From: Pirellulaceae bacterium
GTDB lineage: Bacteria > Planctomycetota > Planctomycetia > Pirellulales > Thermoguttaceae
Reading direction: 5' to 3'
Assembly (NCBI GenBank): GCA_012744395.1
Contig: JAAYCB010000049.1
Location: forward strand, 1 to 38,392
DNA: 38,392 nt
Part shown: piece by piece, positions 9,201 to 16,517 of the stretch
Position numbering within the stretch: the stretch's first letter is position 1
Layout: every line of letters begins with the position of its first letter
Translations under genes and position numbers: made by a program
The notes under the pieces: model-generated
Told to the model about the DNA's origin: nothing
Seen by the model: only the letters and a program-made list of their open reading frames with translations
The model's database searches: none

Positions 9201-9778
9201 CGCACCGCAACCCGGCCACGCCCCCCGCGGGCAAACTCCGCTGCGCGCATGTGCTCGGCATGCTCGGCGACGCCAGCGGGGTCGAGACGCTCATCGCCAG
9301 GATCGAGAGCAGCAGGGAATTCGACACAGATCGCATCGACACCTACTTCCCCTGGGTCACATGGCTCGACAGCTACCTGATCGCGCTGGGCCGCACGCGC
9401 GATCCTCGGGCCCTGGCGCCGCTGCTGGACAAGCTGGCCCTGCTCGTCGAAGACAAGGGAGGCCAGGTATCGCACTACCGCGCGCTGGCACTGGCTTTCG
9501 ACGCCCTGGGCGATCCCGCCGCAGCAAAGCCGCTGGGCGAAGCGATGCAGAAGCTCGATATCCGCGGGATGGCCGTCAGCGAGACGGCGGGCCTGACGGC
9601 CGCCGCCCGCGGCAAGTCCGGCGAGCGCGATCTTGCGCTCGCCCGAGTCCTCTACCGCCTCGGCGACTATCAAGGGCTGGGCGAGAAGATTCTCCAGCAG
9701 TATGCAGGCGACATCCGCGGTCACTACGTGCGGCATGCCCGGGCGGTGTTGGAGGAAGGACGTTCTTCCCGGAAGTGA
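6287..9778 (+). CDS. Exported double FAD-dependent oxidoreductase with F5/8C-like insert and HEAT-like tail
   Basis: This is a 1163-residue protein starting at the ATG at 6287 (AAAGG upstream; signal-like ALSSVLCLALSQVGLAAG at about 24-41). A first dinucleotide fold (VDVVVVGGSSAG, about 55-66) is interrupted at about 138-266 by a beta-rich segment resembling a discoidin/F5-8C domain (LLSDGQWSS, VTISIDFGKQQLLRKV, YVKCFI). The first oxidoreductase then resumes and ends near residue 540. A second, complete one starts near 585 (YDVVVVGGGTGGAPAG, then GLGGVGTTG). The last 240 residues look alpha-helical and HEAT-like (LRCAHVLGMLGDASGVETLI). Relatives are often labelled FAD-dependent oxidoreductase or, doubtfully, xanthan lyase. 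An oxidising role on sugars outside the cytoplasm is an inference. It precedes the GH2 gene on the same strand by 190 bases. Confidence 0.82.
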   Translation: MTSHHHRTSPARRTLRPRGAIALSSVLCLALSQVGLAAGKAVNQSAREIPVAYDVDVVVVGGSSAGVAAAVAAAKQGAKVFVAAPRPYLGEDLCATYRLWLEPGEELDDPLAEELFHVPATIEGIRYTYETDQPSAGKHKDTQPPRLLSDGQWSSAYSESVEYGNDVTISIDFGKQQLLRKVHAMFFQGPRSYEVERIAFHASHDGKAWTPLAELENGKLDAGSFVDSAIHITRAVTGSARYVKCFIKKTARAERMLIGEILFEGPAEQRQPEGLRVTTPMRVKRSLDRALLDSGVPFLYTCYPTEVLRGAQGELAGIVMANRAGRQAVKAKVIIDATDRAWVARLAGAEFAPYPAAAQTFKRIVVGGSARSGPGIESRRIPLRRPIGGKPPISFGTGSWATKYNAAMSESHSELIEYTLTIPMKDGSFASFAEAEQVARDRTFHPRQVDESEVLFQIPPDPINGEARLRGAWPGAAAADIAAFRPKGIARLLVLGTCADIPREAAETLARPIELIRLGRRIGQAAANEAMAIAAPAGVHAPAGASPPSVPGDVGEALGGLRPTRREEMPTIAAKAGSIPVVGEYDVVVVGGGTGGAPAGIAAARQGAKTLVVEYLHGLGGVGTTGLIGIYCAGYRKGFTEETEAGISKIGSPSYVIGKKEWWRSEIRKAGGDIWFGAQGCGAVVEGGQVKGVVIATPEGRGAVLCQTVIDGTGHADVAAAAGAECMYTGGDHLGIQGAGLPQSEPGATYINTDWTFIDESDMIDVWSAYLVAKEKYPGAYDLGQLIDTRDRRRIVGDYILTPLDIVNRRTFPDTVGISNGGRLDKHGYTVHAFYMINNWRGGMTYTPYRCLLPKGIDGVLVIGVGLSADCDAIPSIRMQPGVQNLGYAAGVAAAMAAKAGVPARAIDIKALQTHLVGIGCLTAEVLEHEDSFPLADSRVRQAVRKLAAEDYSGLGVIMASEDRSIRWMREAHRNPATPPAGKLRCAHVLGMLGDASGVETLIARIESSREFDTDRIDTYFPWVTWLDSYLIALGRTRDPRALAPLLDKLALLVEDKGGQVSHYRALALAFDALGDPAAAKPLGEAMQKLDIRGMAVSETAGLTAAARGKSGERDLALARVLYRLGDYQGLGEKILQQYAGDIRGHYVRHARAVLEEGRSSRK

Positions 9779-9968
9779 CCGCCGTGCAGGTCCGCCACGG
9801 CTTGGTGTCTCGTCCACCGGACGGGCCGCTTGACAGGGCTCCGTTTGTCAACAAGACTCGGGGTTGCCATGCCGCCATTGTCGAGTCCCGGCGGCCCTGG
9901 CATCACTCCAAAGAGAAATCGCCCCGCGACTCACAAGCGGGAATCCCACGCACGTTTTTTCAAGGTCC

Positions 9969-12809
9969 ATGCCCTCCATGAGCACTCCGATGCGATTGAT
10001 CTGTTTGTCGGGAACCACGTTTTCGCGCGTCTTGCTGGCCCTTTTCTGGAGTTCCGCCGCCCTTTGCTGCGGCGTTTCGCCCGGCGGCGAGTCGATTCCG
10101 CTGGCGGAACATCCGCGCCCGGATTTCCAGCGGTCCGGGTGGTTGAACCTGAACGGACCATGGCAGTTCCGGTTCGACGCCGCCGACGCGGGCTTGAAGG
10201 AGAAGTGGTTCGATGGCGGGAAGCCGTTTCCGCGGACGATCGTTGTGCCGTTCCCCTGGGGTTCGGGGCTCTCGCAGGTCGCCGACGAAGCGGAGTTGGC
10301 CTGGTACTCGCGGACGCTGCACGTGCCGCAGGCATGGCAAGGCCAGCGGGTGTTTCTGATCATCGGAGCGTGCGACTGGGAGACGCAGGTGTGGCTGGAC
10401 GGCCAGTTGCTGGGGACGCACCGCGGCGGCTACACGCCGTTTGAATTCGAGCTCACGCCGCGCCTCCAGCCGGGCCGCGAAGGCCGCCTGACGCTCCGCG
10501 TCGACGACCGCCCGCGACCGTTCAAGCTCGAAGGCAAGCAGGGCTACGGCAACGCCCGCGGCATCTGGCAGACTGTGTATCTCGAAGCACGGCCGCAAGC
10601 GTTCCTGCGATCCGTGCAGTTTGCGCCCGACGTCGACCGCGGCCGGGTCGCCGTCCGCGCCGAACTCGCCGCCGCCGCCGCGGCGAATACGGCGGTGAAG
10701 CTGCGCTTCAAGACGGGCGATCTGCCCGAGGTCTCGCAAGCCGTGGCCGAGGGCGCCGAGGAGGTCCGGTTTGAGGTCGCCATCCCCAACGCCCGGTTGT
10801 GGTCGCTGGACGACCCCTTCCTCTACGAGGTGGAAGCCGTTCTCCAAGCCGGTGGCCAGGCGGATCGCGTCAACACGTATTTCGGCATGCGGAAGATCAG
10901 CGTCGTCAACCTCCCCGGCACGAACCACCCCTACATCGCCTTGAACAACCGGCCGCTCTATCTGCGGATGGCACTGGACCAGTCGTACCATCCGCAGGGC
11001 TTCTACGCGTTCCCCAGCGACGAGTTCATCCGCGACGAGATCCTCCGCTCGCGGCGGATCGGGCTGAACGCCAACCGGCTGCATGTCAAGATCGACGTCC
11101 CCCGCAAGCTCTACTGGGCCGACCGGCTGGGCCTCTTGTTGATGTGCGACGTGCCGAACAGTTGGGGCGAGCCCGACGCCGAGATGCGCGGCGAGATCGA
11201 GCACGCCCTCCGCGGAATGCTCCGGCGCGATTTCAATCATCCCTCGATCTTCTGCTGGGTGCCGTTTAACGAGACCTGGGGGTTGTTCACCAAACAGGGG
11301 GACAAGCGGGTCTACCTGCCCGAAACGCAGCAGTGGGTCGCCTCCATGTACCGGCTGGCGAAGCAGCTCGACCCCACGCGGCTGGTGGAAGACAACTCGC
11401 CCTGCCACCACGACCACGTCGAGACGGATATCAACAGCTGGCACGCCTACCTGCCCGGCTACGAGTGGCGGAAGCATCTCGACCAGGTGACCGCCGACAC
11501 GTTTACCGGCTCGAAGTGGAACTTCGTCGCCGGCCGAGCCCAGGGCGCGCAGCCGCTGTTGAACAGTGAATGCGGCAACGTCTGGGGCTACCAGGGGAGC
11601 ACGGGCGACGTGGATTGGAGCTGGGATTATCACATCATGATGAACGAGTTCCGCCGCCATCCGCAGGTCTGCGGCTGGCTGTACACGGAACACCACGACG
11701 TGGTCAACGAGTGGAACGGCTATTACCGCTACGATCGCGGCGAGAAGGAGACCGGCCTGGAGGAATTGGCTTCCGGCATGTCGCTCCGCGACCTGCACGC
11801 GCCGCTGTATGTATCCACCGGTTCGGAGCTGTGCCGCGACGCGAAGCCCGGCGAGCGCGTCTCCGTGCCGCTCTGGCTGTCGTTCCTGACCGACAGCGCG
11901 CCGAGCCCGCAGCTGCGGCTGCGGGCCACCCTGGCCGGCTGGGACAACTTGGGCCGGCGGCAATGGTTCTCGCGGAGCGTGCGGGAGATCGCCTTCCAGC
12001 CCTGGCTCTCCAAGGAGGTCGAGCCACTGGCGGTGACGATGCCCGAGACGCCCTGCCTGGCGGTTTTGACGCTTAGCCTTGAGGACGAGGCGGGCGTCGT
12101 GCTGCACCGCAACTTCACCGCGTTTCGGATCGCGGACGGCCCCGCGCCGCGGCAAGAGCGGATTCATGGCGACCGCCCGATGATCCTGCTGCGGTTCGCG
12201 CCGAGCAGTTTCGCGGCGGCCGATTGGTCGCTCAAGCAGTGGAACGTGCTGGAGGGCCTCAAGGTCAACGGCGCGGGCCACGGCTACTTCGAGTACCGCA
12301 TCGCCTGGCCGGAGGACGTCGACGCCGCCGTCGTCGAAGGCGCGTCGCTCGTATTCGAGGCGTCGGCCAAGCAACTGTTCGGCAAGGACCGCGAGGGGGC
12401 GACGCCCCAGGACGGAGACTTCATGCGGGGCAAGGGCACGCACGATCCAAGCCGGAACCCGAACTCCTATCCGATGACGGACACCGTCCGTTTCCCCACC
12501 GCCGTCCGCGTCCGCGTGGCCGGCCAGCCCCTCGGCCGCCTCGACCTGCCCGACGATCCGGCGGATCATCGCGGCATCCTCTCCTGGCACGCCCAGTTGC
12601 GGGATCGCAAGCTCCGCGAGGCGGGCTCCTACGGCTACCTCGTCGCGGCCGCGATTCCGGCCAGCGCCGTCCGCGCGGCGGCCGCGGACAAGCAGTTCAC
12701 CGTTCGGCTCGAGGTGGATGCGTCGCTCCCCGGCGGCCTGGCCCTCTACGGCGAGCAATTCGGCCGCTATCCCCTCGACCCGACGATCATACTGCATGTG
12801 AGAGATTGA
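9969..12809 (+). CDS. Exported GH2-family glycoside hydrolase (beta-galactosidase/glucuronidase type)
   Basis: The protein has 946 residues. Two starts are possible, ATG at 9969 (AAGG three bases upstream) or 9978; both give the signal peptide LLALFWSSAALCCG. The N-terminal sugar-binding sandwich (WLNLNGPWQFRF, then WETQVWLDGQLLGTHRGGY) is followed by an immunoglobulin-like domain and a TIM barrel. The acid/base is in WVPFNETWG (E435) and the nucleophile in LLNSECGNVWGY (E534), so both catalytic glutamates are present. About 350 residues of beta-sandwich-like sequence follow the barrel. The family cleaves beta-galactosides, beta-glucuronides, beta-mannosides and related links with retention; specificity is not readable. 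Export and the FAD oxidoreductase upstream point to polysaccharide breakdown in the periplasm or at the surface. Confidence 0.9.
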   Translation: MPSMSTPMRLICLSGTTFSRVLLALFWSSAALCCGVSPGGESIPLAEHPRPDFQRSGWLNLNGPWQFRFDAADAGLKEKWFDGGKPFPRTIVVPFPWGSGLSQVADEAELAWYSRTLHVPQAWQGQRVFLIIGACDWETQVWLDGQLLGTHRGGYTPFEFELTPRLQPGREGRLTLRVDDRPRPFKLEGKQGYGNARGIWQTVYLEARPQAFLRSVQFAPDVDRGRVAVRAELAAAAAANTAVKLRFKTGDLPEVSQAVAEGAEEVRFEVAIPNARLWSLDDPFLYEVEAVLQAGGQADRVNTYFGMRKISVVNLPGTNHPYIALNNRPLYLRMALDQSYHPQGFYAFPSDEFIRDEILRSRRIGLNANRLHVKIDVPRKLYWADRLGLLLMCDVPNSWGEPDAEMRGEIEHALRGMLRRDFNHPSIFCWVPFNETWGLFTKQGDKRVYLPETQQWVASMYRLAKQLDPTRLVEDNSPCHHDHVETDINSWHAYLPGYEWRKHLDQVTADTFTGSKWNFVAGRAQGAQPLLNSECGNVWGYQGSTGDVDWSWDYHIMMNEFRRHPQVCGWLYTEHHDVVNEWNGYYRYDRGEKETGLEELASGMSLRDLHAPLYVSTGSELCRDAKPGERVSVPLWLSFLTDSAPSPQLRLRATLAGWDNLGRRQWFSRSVREIAFQPWLSKEVEPLAVTMPETPCLAVLTLSLEDEAGVVLHRNFTAFRIADGPAPRQERIHGDRPMILLRFAPSSFAAADWSLKQWNVLEGLKVNGAGHGYFEYRIAWPEDVDAAVVEGASLVFEASAKQLFGKDREGATPQDGDFMRGKGTHDPSRNPNSYPMTDTVRFPTAVRVRVAGQPLGRLDLPDDPADHRGILSWHAQLRDRKLREAGSYGYLVAAAIPASAVRAAAADKQFTVRLEVDASLPGGLALYGEQFGRYPLDPTIILHVRD

Positions 12810-12996
12810 CCCCCGGCCAGAACGGCGGCCGGATGCACGGCGGGCAAGACACGGGCTCCGGCGGGCCGGCGGCAGCCGAGCCAACCGGTCGGGGAAGCAA
12901 CCCGAAACACCGCGACGCCGCCGTGCCGGGTTGGCTCGCCCGCGGTGGCGGATCACCACGGCCCGGCCGACGATCGAACACCGGACCTGGCGGCCC

Positions 12997-13494
12997 ATGA
13001 ACACGCTCTTGATACAGGTTGCGTCGAACCCGGCCGATGTGTCCGGCATGGACGAACTGCTCTGGCGGGTCCTCTGGCAGCCGATCGGGTTGCCGCGCCA
13101 GGTGCGCCGGCGGTTTCTTGTCGCTGGCGAGCAGATTGAACTGGTCGCCAAGCAGGACGACCGCCTTGTCGGCGGACTCGTCGCCGCTAAAACAGCGGAT
13201 GCCGAGATTGAGCTGAGGCACCTGGCCGTCTCCGCGAGCGAGCGCGGCCGCGGCATCGGGCGGCGACTCGTCGAAGCCCTGATCCGCGAGGCGGCATCGC
13301 GAGGGTGCAACCGAGTTCACACGATTGCACGAAATTCCTCGGCCGGCTTCTTCAGGAAACTCGGATTCCGTCCCGCGGCGGGTGTCGCCCCGGAGCACCC
13401 CGCCTTTGCCCGGCACGGGATCACCTTCGAACTCATGGAAATGATGATCGAATCGGCCGGCACAGGTCAAGCGCGACCCGGCCTCCGTGATTGA
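12997..13494 (+). CDS. GNAT-family N-acetyltransferase
   Basis: This 165-residue cytoplasmic protein begins at the ATG at 12997 (MNTLLIQVASNP); an earlier in-frame start at 12931 adds 22 Arg-rich residues without family likeness. The acetyl-CoA site is plain: HLAVSASERGRGIGRRLVEALI, carrying the R-G-x-G-x-x pyrophosphate loop after the beta-4 strand, then the FFRKLGF motif near the C-terminus. GNAT enzymes move an acetyl group from acetyl-CoA to amines on small molecules or proteins; the acceptor cannot be predicted. The gene lies 187 bases after the GH2 gene and has no obvious functional link to it. No strong ribosome site is visible before the chosen ATG. Confidence 0.85.
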   Translation: MNTLLIQVASNPADVSGMDELLWRVLWQPIGLPRQVRRRFLVAGEQIELVAKQDDRLVGGLVAAKTADAEIELRHLAVSASERGRGIGRRLVEALIREAASRGCNRVHTIARNSSAGFFRKLGFRPAAGVAPEHPAFARHGITFELMEMMIESAGTGQARPGLRD

Positions 13495-13662
13495 GGGCGA
13501 GACGGGGTGCAAACATGCCGCGCAATCCGCCTACGCCGCGCGGGGGTTCTGGAGAAGCGAGGCAGCCTGCGAGACTTCCCCCTCGATCCGGGACATCTTT
13601 TCGGCTGGGGACATGGCAACCGCCCTTGCCAGTGGTTAGACTGGTTACTAGAGGTAGGAGCC

Positions 13663-13941
13663 ATGTATTACTGTTATGGCTTGGCCCAAGCGCGCGAAGC
13701 ACACCAGCAGCACGGGGGCGTGCTGCTCGATTTTGACGATCTGCACATCGTCTGCTCCTTCAACGACGCGGTGGAGCTTCGCTGGGAGGAAACCACGTCT
13801 CCGCGCGATCTGGCGGCCTACTGGGCGGTGATGGCCGAGTGCGATTACGATGAGACCGATCCGGTGGTCCGCAGATTCAAAGCCCTGCTTGCGGGGGAAA
13901 ATGCGACGGCGCCCGTGAGCGTCTCGCGCTCGTCCGGCTGA
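13663..13941 (+). CDS. Small acidic hypothetical protein
   Basis: I do not recognise this 92-residue protein. The start at ATG 13663 is supported by GAGGTAGGAG just upstream, one of the best ribosome sites in the window, whereas the in-frame extension back to 13507 is Arg-rich and unlikely. The sequence is soluble, with no signal peptide or membrane segment, and has an acidic middle (LDFDDLHIVCSF, ELRWEETT) followed by a probable helix (DLAAYWAVMAECDYDETD). It ends 13 bases before the 3' end of the convergent isomerase-like gene. Codon use is like that of its neighbours. It is probably a real, lineage-restricted gene. Confidence 0.6.
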   Translation: MYYCYGLAQAREAHQQHGGVLLDFDDLHIVCSFNDAVELRWEETTSPRDLAAYWAVMAECDYDETDPVVRRFKALLAGENATAPVSVSRSSG

Positions 13942-13954
13942 CGGTTGACGGCTG

Positions 13955-14902
13955 CTACGCCGAGCGGATTGCCTCGCGGAGATGCGCCAGGGCCTGCCTG
14001 TAATTGTCGCGGCCGACGTACTCGAGGATCAGCGGGGCGCTGGGTGTCCGCTTTGCGGCCAATGCGACGAACTTCGGGTACTCGAGGTCTCCCTGGCCGG
14101 CGGGCACGCCCCGATCGACATGCAGCTTGCGGTCCTTGGCGTGCAGGCAATCGATCCAGGCGCCGAGTTGGTCGAACATCTCCTCCAGGTCGTTCACCTC
14201 CAGGAGGTTGGCCGGATCCAGCAGGGCGCGGATTCGCGGCGAGCCGACCGCTTCGAGATACAGCCGCGTCCGCTTCGCGCTGGCCAGAAAGCCGCGGAAA
14301 AACGGCTCCATGAGCACCGTCGCGCCGCGGCGCTCGGCGATCTCGGCCAGTTGCCTGCCCGTGGCGACCATCTGGTGCCAGACCTCTTCCTGGAAGTGGT
14401 ACTCAACCGGCGGGGCAGGCTCGCTGGGATGGTGATGGCCGGCCTCGGTGATGAACGTCTGGACGCCCATGGCATCGCCAATTTGCATCATCGCATCGAA
14501 ATAGGCCAGGTTCGCCTCGCGCTCGGCCGGGTCCGGATGGATCAAGTTCGTATAGACGCCGATACTGTGGATCGACACGCCGGCCGACCGGTAGGCGTCG
14601 GCAATCGCCTGCGATCGCTGGGCAGTCAGGCCGGAGACGTCGGACCGGCCGTTATATCTCCAGTAGCGGCTGTCTGTCTGGTTGAGGAACAGCTGAACCA
14701 CGTGGATGCCGGCGCCGGCCAATTCCTCGGCAAGGCTGTGGTTGGTGTCGTTGCTAAAGCCCTGCGTCGCGATTCCAATCACCGGCTCCGTCTTGGATTT
14801 CTCGCCGTCGCTTGCCGCCGCGGGCGTGGCAAACAGCGGCAGCGCCGCCACGGCGGCTCCCGCCTTGATCGCCTCACGGCGCGTGATTGCGTTCTGAGAC
14901 AT
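13955..14902 (-). CDS. Tat-exported sugar phosphate isomerase/epimerase-like TIM-barrel protein
   Basis: This 315-residue protein starts at the ATG at 14902 (AAGGA eight bases upstream). The frame is open further upstream, but only because it runs through the palindromic repeat. The N-terminus TRREAIKAGAAVAALPLFATPAAA is a twin-arginine signal, so the protein should leave the cytoplasm folded, probably with metal bound. The xylose-isomerase-like barrel keeps four likely metal ligands: E199 (VLMEPF), D229 (LLDPAN), H254 (CLHAKD) and E294 (LILEY). Cytoplasmic relatives isomerise or epimerise sugars; some are lyases acting on 3-keto-glycosides. It is the last gene of a run with a Gfo/Idh/MocA protein 80 bases upstream, a pairing that favours action on an oxidised sugar. 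The reaction itself is inferred. Confidence 0.85.
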   Translation of the reverse strand: MSQNAITRREAIKAGAAVAALPLFATPAAASDGEKSKTEPVIGIATQGFSNDTNHSLAEELAGAGIHVVQLFLNQTDSRYWRYNGRSDVSGLTAQRSQAIADAYRSAGVSIHSIGVYTNLIHPDPAEREANLAYFDAMMQIGDAMGVQTFITEAGHHHPSEPAPPVEYHFQEEVWHQMVATGRQLAEIAERRGATVLMEPFFRGFLASAKRTRLYLEAVGSPRIRALLDPANLLEVNDLEEMFDQLGAWIDCLHAKDRKLHVDRGVPAGQGDLEYPKFVALAAKRTPSAPLILEYVGRDNYRQALAHLREAIRSA

Positions 14903-14928
14903 GCGTGGGTCCTTATGTTCAGACTTTT

Positions 14929-14960
14929 CCTGGTTCCCAAGCTCCAGCTTGGGAACCAGG
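14929..14960. repeat. Perfect palindromic dispersed repeat, 15-bp arms
   Basis: The arm CCTGGTTCCCAAGCT is followed by CC and the exact reverse complement of the arm. The element can form a strong hairpin and lies in the 80-base spacer between the Gfo/Idh/MocA gene and the isomerase-like gene. Further copies lie at 17668-17738. Read in frame it encodes LVPKLELGNQ, a peptide I know as a frequent false N-terminal extension in planctomycete annotations. Confidence 0.9.
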
Positions 14961-14971
14961 AGGGACTTTCC

Positions 14972-14999
14972 GCTCTCCGCTTTCAGCTCTCCGCTTTCA
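14972..14999. repeat. Perfect 14-bp tandem repeat across the Gfo/Idh/MocA stop codon
   Basis: The unit GCTCTCCGCTTTCA (plus strand) occurs twice head to tail, at 14972-14985 and 14986-14999. On the minus strand it encodes the last residues KAES and the TGA stop at 14983-14985. A shorter version of the same motif follows the stop codon of the upstream gene at 16495-16513. Confidence 0.85.
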
Positions 15000-16431
15000 A
15001 CATCCATCCTTCCCGATACTCGCGGTGCAGAAGCGCGTTGGCCTCCGCGTCGTTTGTGATCTTGCAGCTCGGCCCGTCCCACTCCAATCGTTTGCCGGCG
15101 CGGAGGGCCACGTTGCCGAGCAGGGCGGTTTCGGTCAGCAATCCGGAGTGGGCGACAAAGTCCGAGCCGGCCGGTTCGCCGCCGCGGCAGGCGTCGACGA
15201 ACTCCTTGTCATGGCCGACCGAGCGTGGCAGGACCTTGGGAGGCCGCCCGTACTCCTGCATCCGCGATTCCGGGACGATGCGGTGTCCCATCAGGGTCCC
15301 TGTCTCGCCGATGTAGAGATCGCCGGCCATCCGGCGGCCCGCCTCGAGATGCTTCGGCGGCGGGGGCAGCAGACCGTTGTACCAACTCAGCTTGACCGGG
15401 GGCATCCCATCGCGGGCCGGGAATTCGTAGTGGAGTTCGAACCGGCGGGGGTAGATTTCCGCGTTCAGATCGTCGCACTTGGCTTCGACGCTTGTCGGGT
15501 GGGCCAGCTTGAGCGCTTTGAACACGGTCGACAACTTGTGGCATCCCATGTCGCCGATCTGGCCGGTGCCGAAATCCCACCAGTCGCGCCACCGCCAGGG
15601 GTGATATGCCGCGTGGTACGGCCGTGCCGGCGCCGGTCCGAGCCAGAGGTCCCAATCCAGCCCCTCGGGCACCGGCGGGGTCTCCGGCGGCCGGCCATCC
15701 CATTCCGGCCCCGCCCAGAACGCGCCGCCCCAGAGGATCTTCACCTCGTGGACCGGGCCGAGCGCCCCGTCGAGGATGAACTCTCGGACGAGCCGGTCTT
15801 CTTCCGACGCCTGCCCCTGGTTGCCCAACTGGGTGGCCACCTTGGCGCGGCGGGCCGCCTCGGCGACCTGCCGCGCCTCGTAGACGGAATACGTCAGCGG
15901 TTTCTCGCAATAGACGTGCTTGCCCCGCTCGATCGCGGCCAGCGTGATCATCGCGTGGGAGTGATCGGGCGTGGCCACCATCACGGCGTCGACGTCTTCC
16001 TTCTCGAGCAGCTCGCGATAGTCGGCATAGGCCTGGCAGCCCCGGTATTTGCCGATGTTTTTCTGCTTGGCATAAGCCTCGTCGATCACGCGGCGGGCCG
16101 GCGCGCGCCCCGCAAGCCGGGTCTCCTTCCCCTGGCTCCAGTTCCACGACAGGTAGCCGCCGCTCTGGCGGTTCACGTCACAGACGGCGACGACCTGGAT
16201 CTCGGGAAACTGCTGGAAGCGGATCATGTTCTGGATGCCCTGCCCGCCCACGCCGATCCCGGCCAGCGTGGTCTTCTCACTCGGTGGAACATGCCCCGCG
16301 CCGCCCAGCACGTGGCGGGGAACGATCGCCGTGGCCGCCGCCGCGGCGATTCCGCCGAGAAAACCGCGCCGCGAGATTCTTGCGCTACGCAACGCGATTC
16401 CGACCCTTGAAACACGATTCGAACTGTGCAT
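14983..16431 (-). CDS. Tat-exported Gfo/Idh/MocA family NAD(P)-dependent oxidoreductase
   Basis: This 482-residue protein starts at the ATG at 16431, with GAAGGA upstream. A Tat signal (ISRRGFLGGIAAAAATAIVP) precedes the dinucleotide-binding motif GIGVGGQG. The catalytic-region lysine is in CEKP (K177), and the family histidine is in DMGCHKLS (H298); the aspartate that often follows (GCHxxD) is serine here. Exported members of this family are typically thought to keep a tightly bound cofactor and to oxidise or reduce sugar hydroxyls; the substrate is unknown. It is the middle gene of sialidase-like, Gfo/Idh/MocA and isomerase-like. Its last codons (MLKAES) and stop lie inside a 14-bp tandem repeat, so the C-terminus may have been set by repeat insertion. 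Confidence 0.9.
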   Translation of the reverse strand: MHSSNRVSRVGIALRSARISRRGFLGGIAAAAATAIVPRHVLGGAGHVPPSEKTTLAGIGVGGQGIQNMIRFQQFPEIQVVAVCDVNRQSGGYLSWNWSQGKETRLAGRAPARRVIDEAYAKQKNIGKYRGCQAYADYRELLEKEDVDAVMVATPDHSHAMITLAAIERGKHVYCEKPLTYSVYEARQVAEAARRAKVATQLGNQGQASEEDRLVREFILDGALGPVHEVKILWGGAFWAGPEWDGRPPETPPVPEGLDWDLWLGPAPARPYHAAYHPWRWRDWWDFGTGQIGDMGCHKLSTVFKALKLAHPTSVEAKCDDLNAEIYPRRFELHYEFPARDGMPPVKLSWYNGLLPPPPKHLEAGRRMAGDLYIGETGTLMGHRIVPESRMQEYGRPPKVLPRSVGHDKEFVDACRGGEPAGSDFVAHSGLLTETALLGNVALRAGKRLEWDGPSCKITNDAEANALLHREYREGWMLKAES

Positions 16432-16494
16432 CTGGTTATTCCTTCTCTTGATCGTTGGTCAAAGCCGACACCGGCCGGCTCTTAACATTCTTCC

Positions 16495-16513
16495 GCTCTC
16501 CGCTCTCCGCTTT
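16495..16513. repeat. Short tandem GCTCTCC repeat after the sialidase-like stop codon
   Basis: Two GCTCTCC units and a partial GCTTT lie on the plus strand, a few bases past the stop (16518-16520) of the sialidase-like gene on the minus strand. The motif is the same as in the 14-bp repeat at 14972-14999, so both spacers of this operon carry related sequence. Confidence 0.6.
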
Positions 16514-16517
16514 GGCT

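Noticed and set aside
6356-9817. Open frame of 1153 codons on the minus strand
   Set aside because: It is antisense to the double FAD oxidoreductase, is rich in Arg, His, Asp and Ala, and has no recognisable domain. High GC leaves the codon-aligned antisense frame open.
9940-9962. T-run near 9954-9960 as a terminator for the FAD oxidoreductase
   Set aside because: No stable GC hairpin precedes the run.
9960-13310. Open frame of 1116 codons on the minus strand
   Set aside because: It mirrors the GH2 and GNAT genes, which have clear active sites on the plus strand; its translation is compositionally abnormal.
14903-15082. N-terminal extension of the isomerase-like protein
   Set aside because: The extension reads through the palindrome (LVPKLELGNQ) and the neighbouring gene; the Tat signal begins at 14902.
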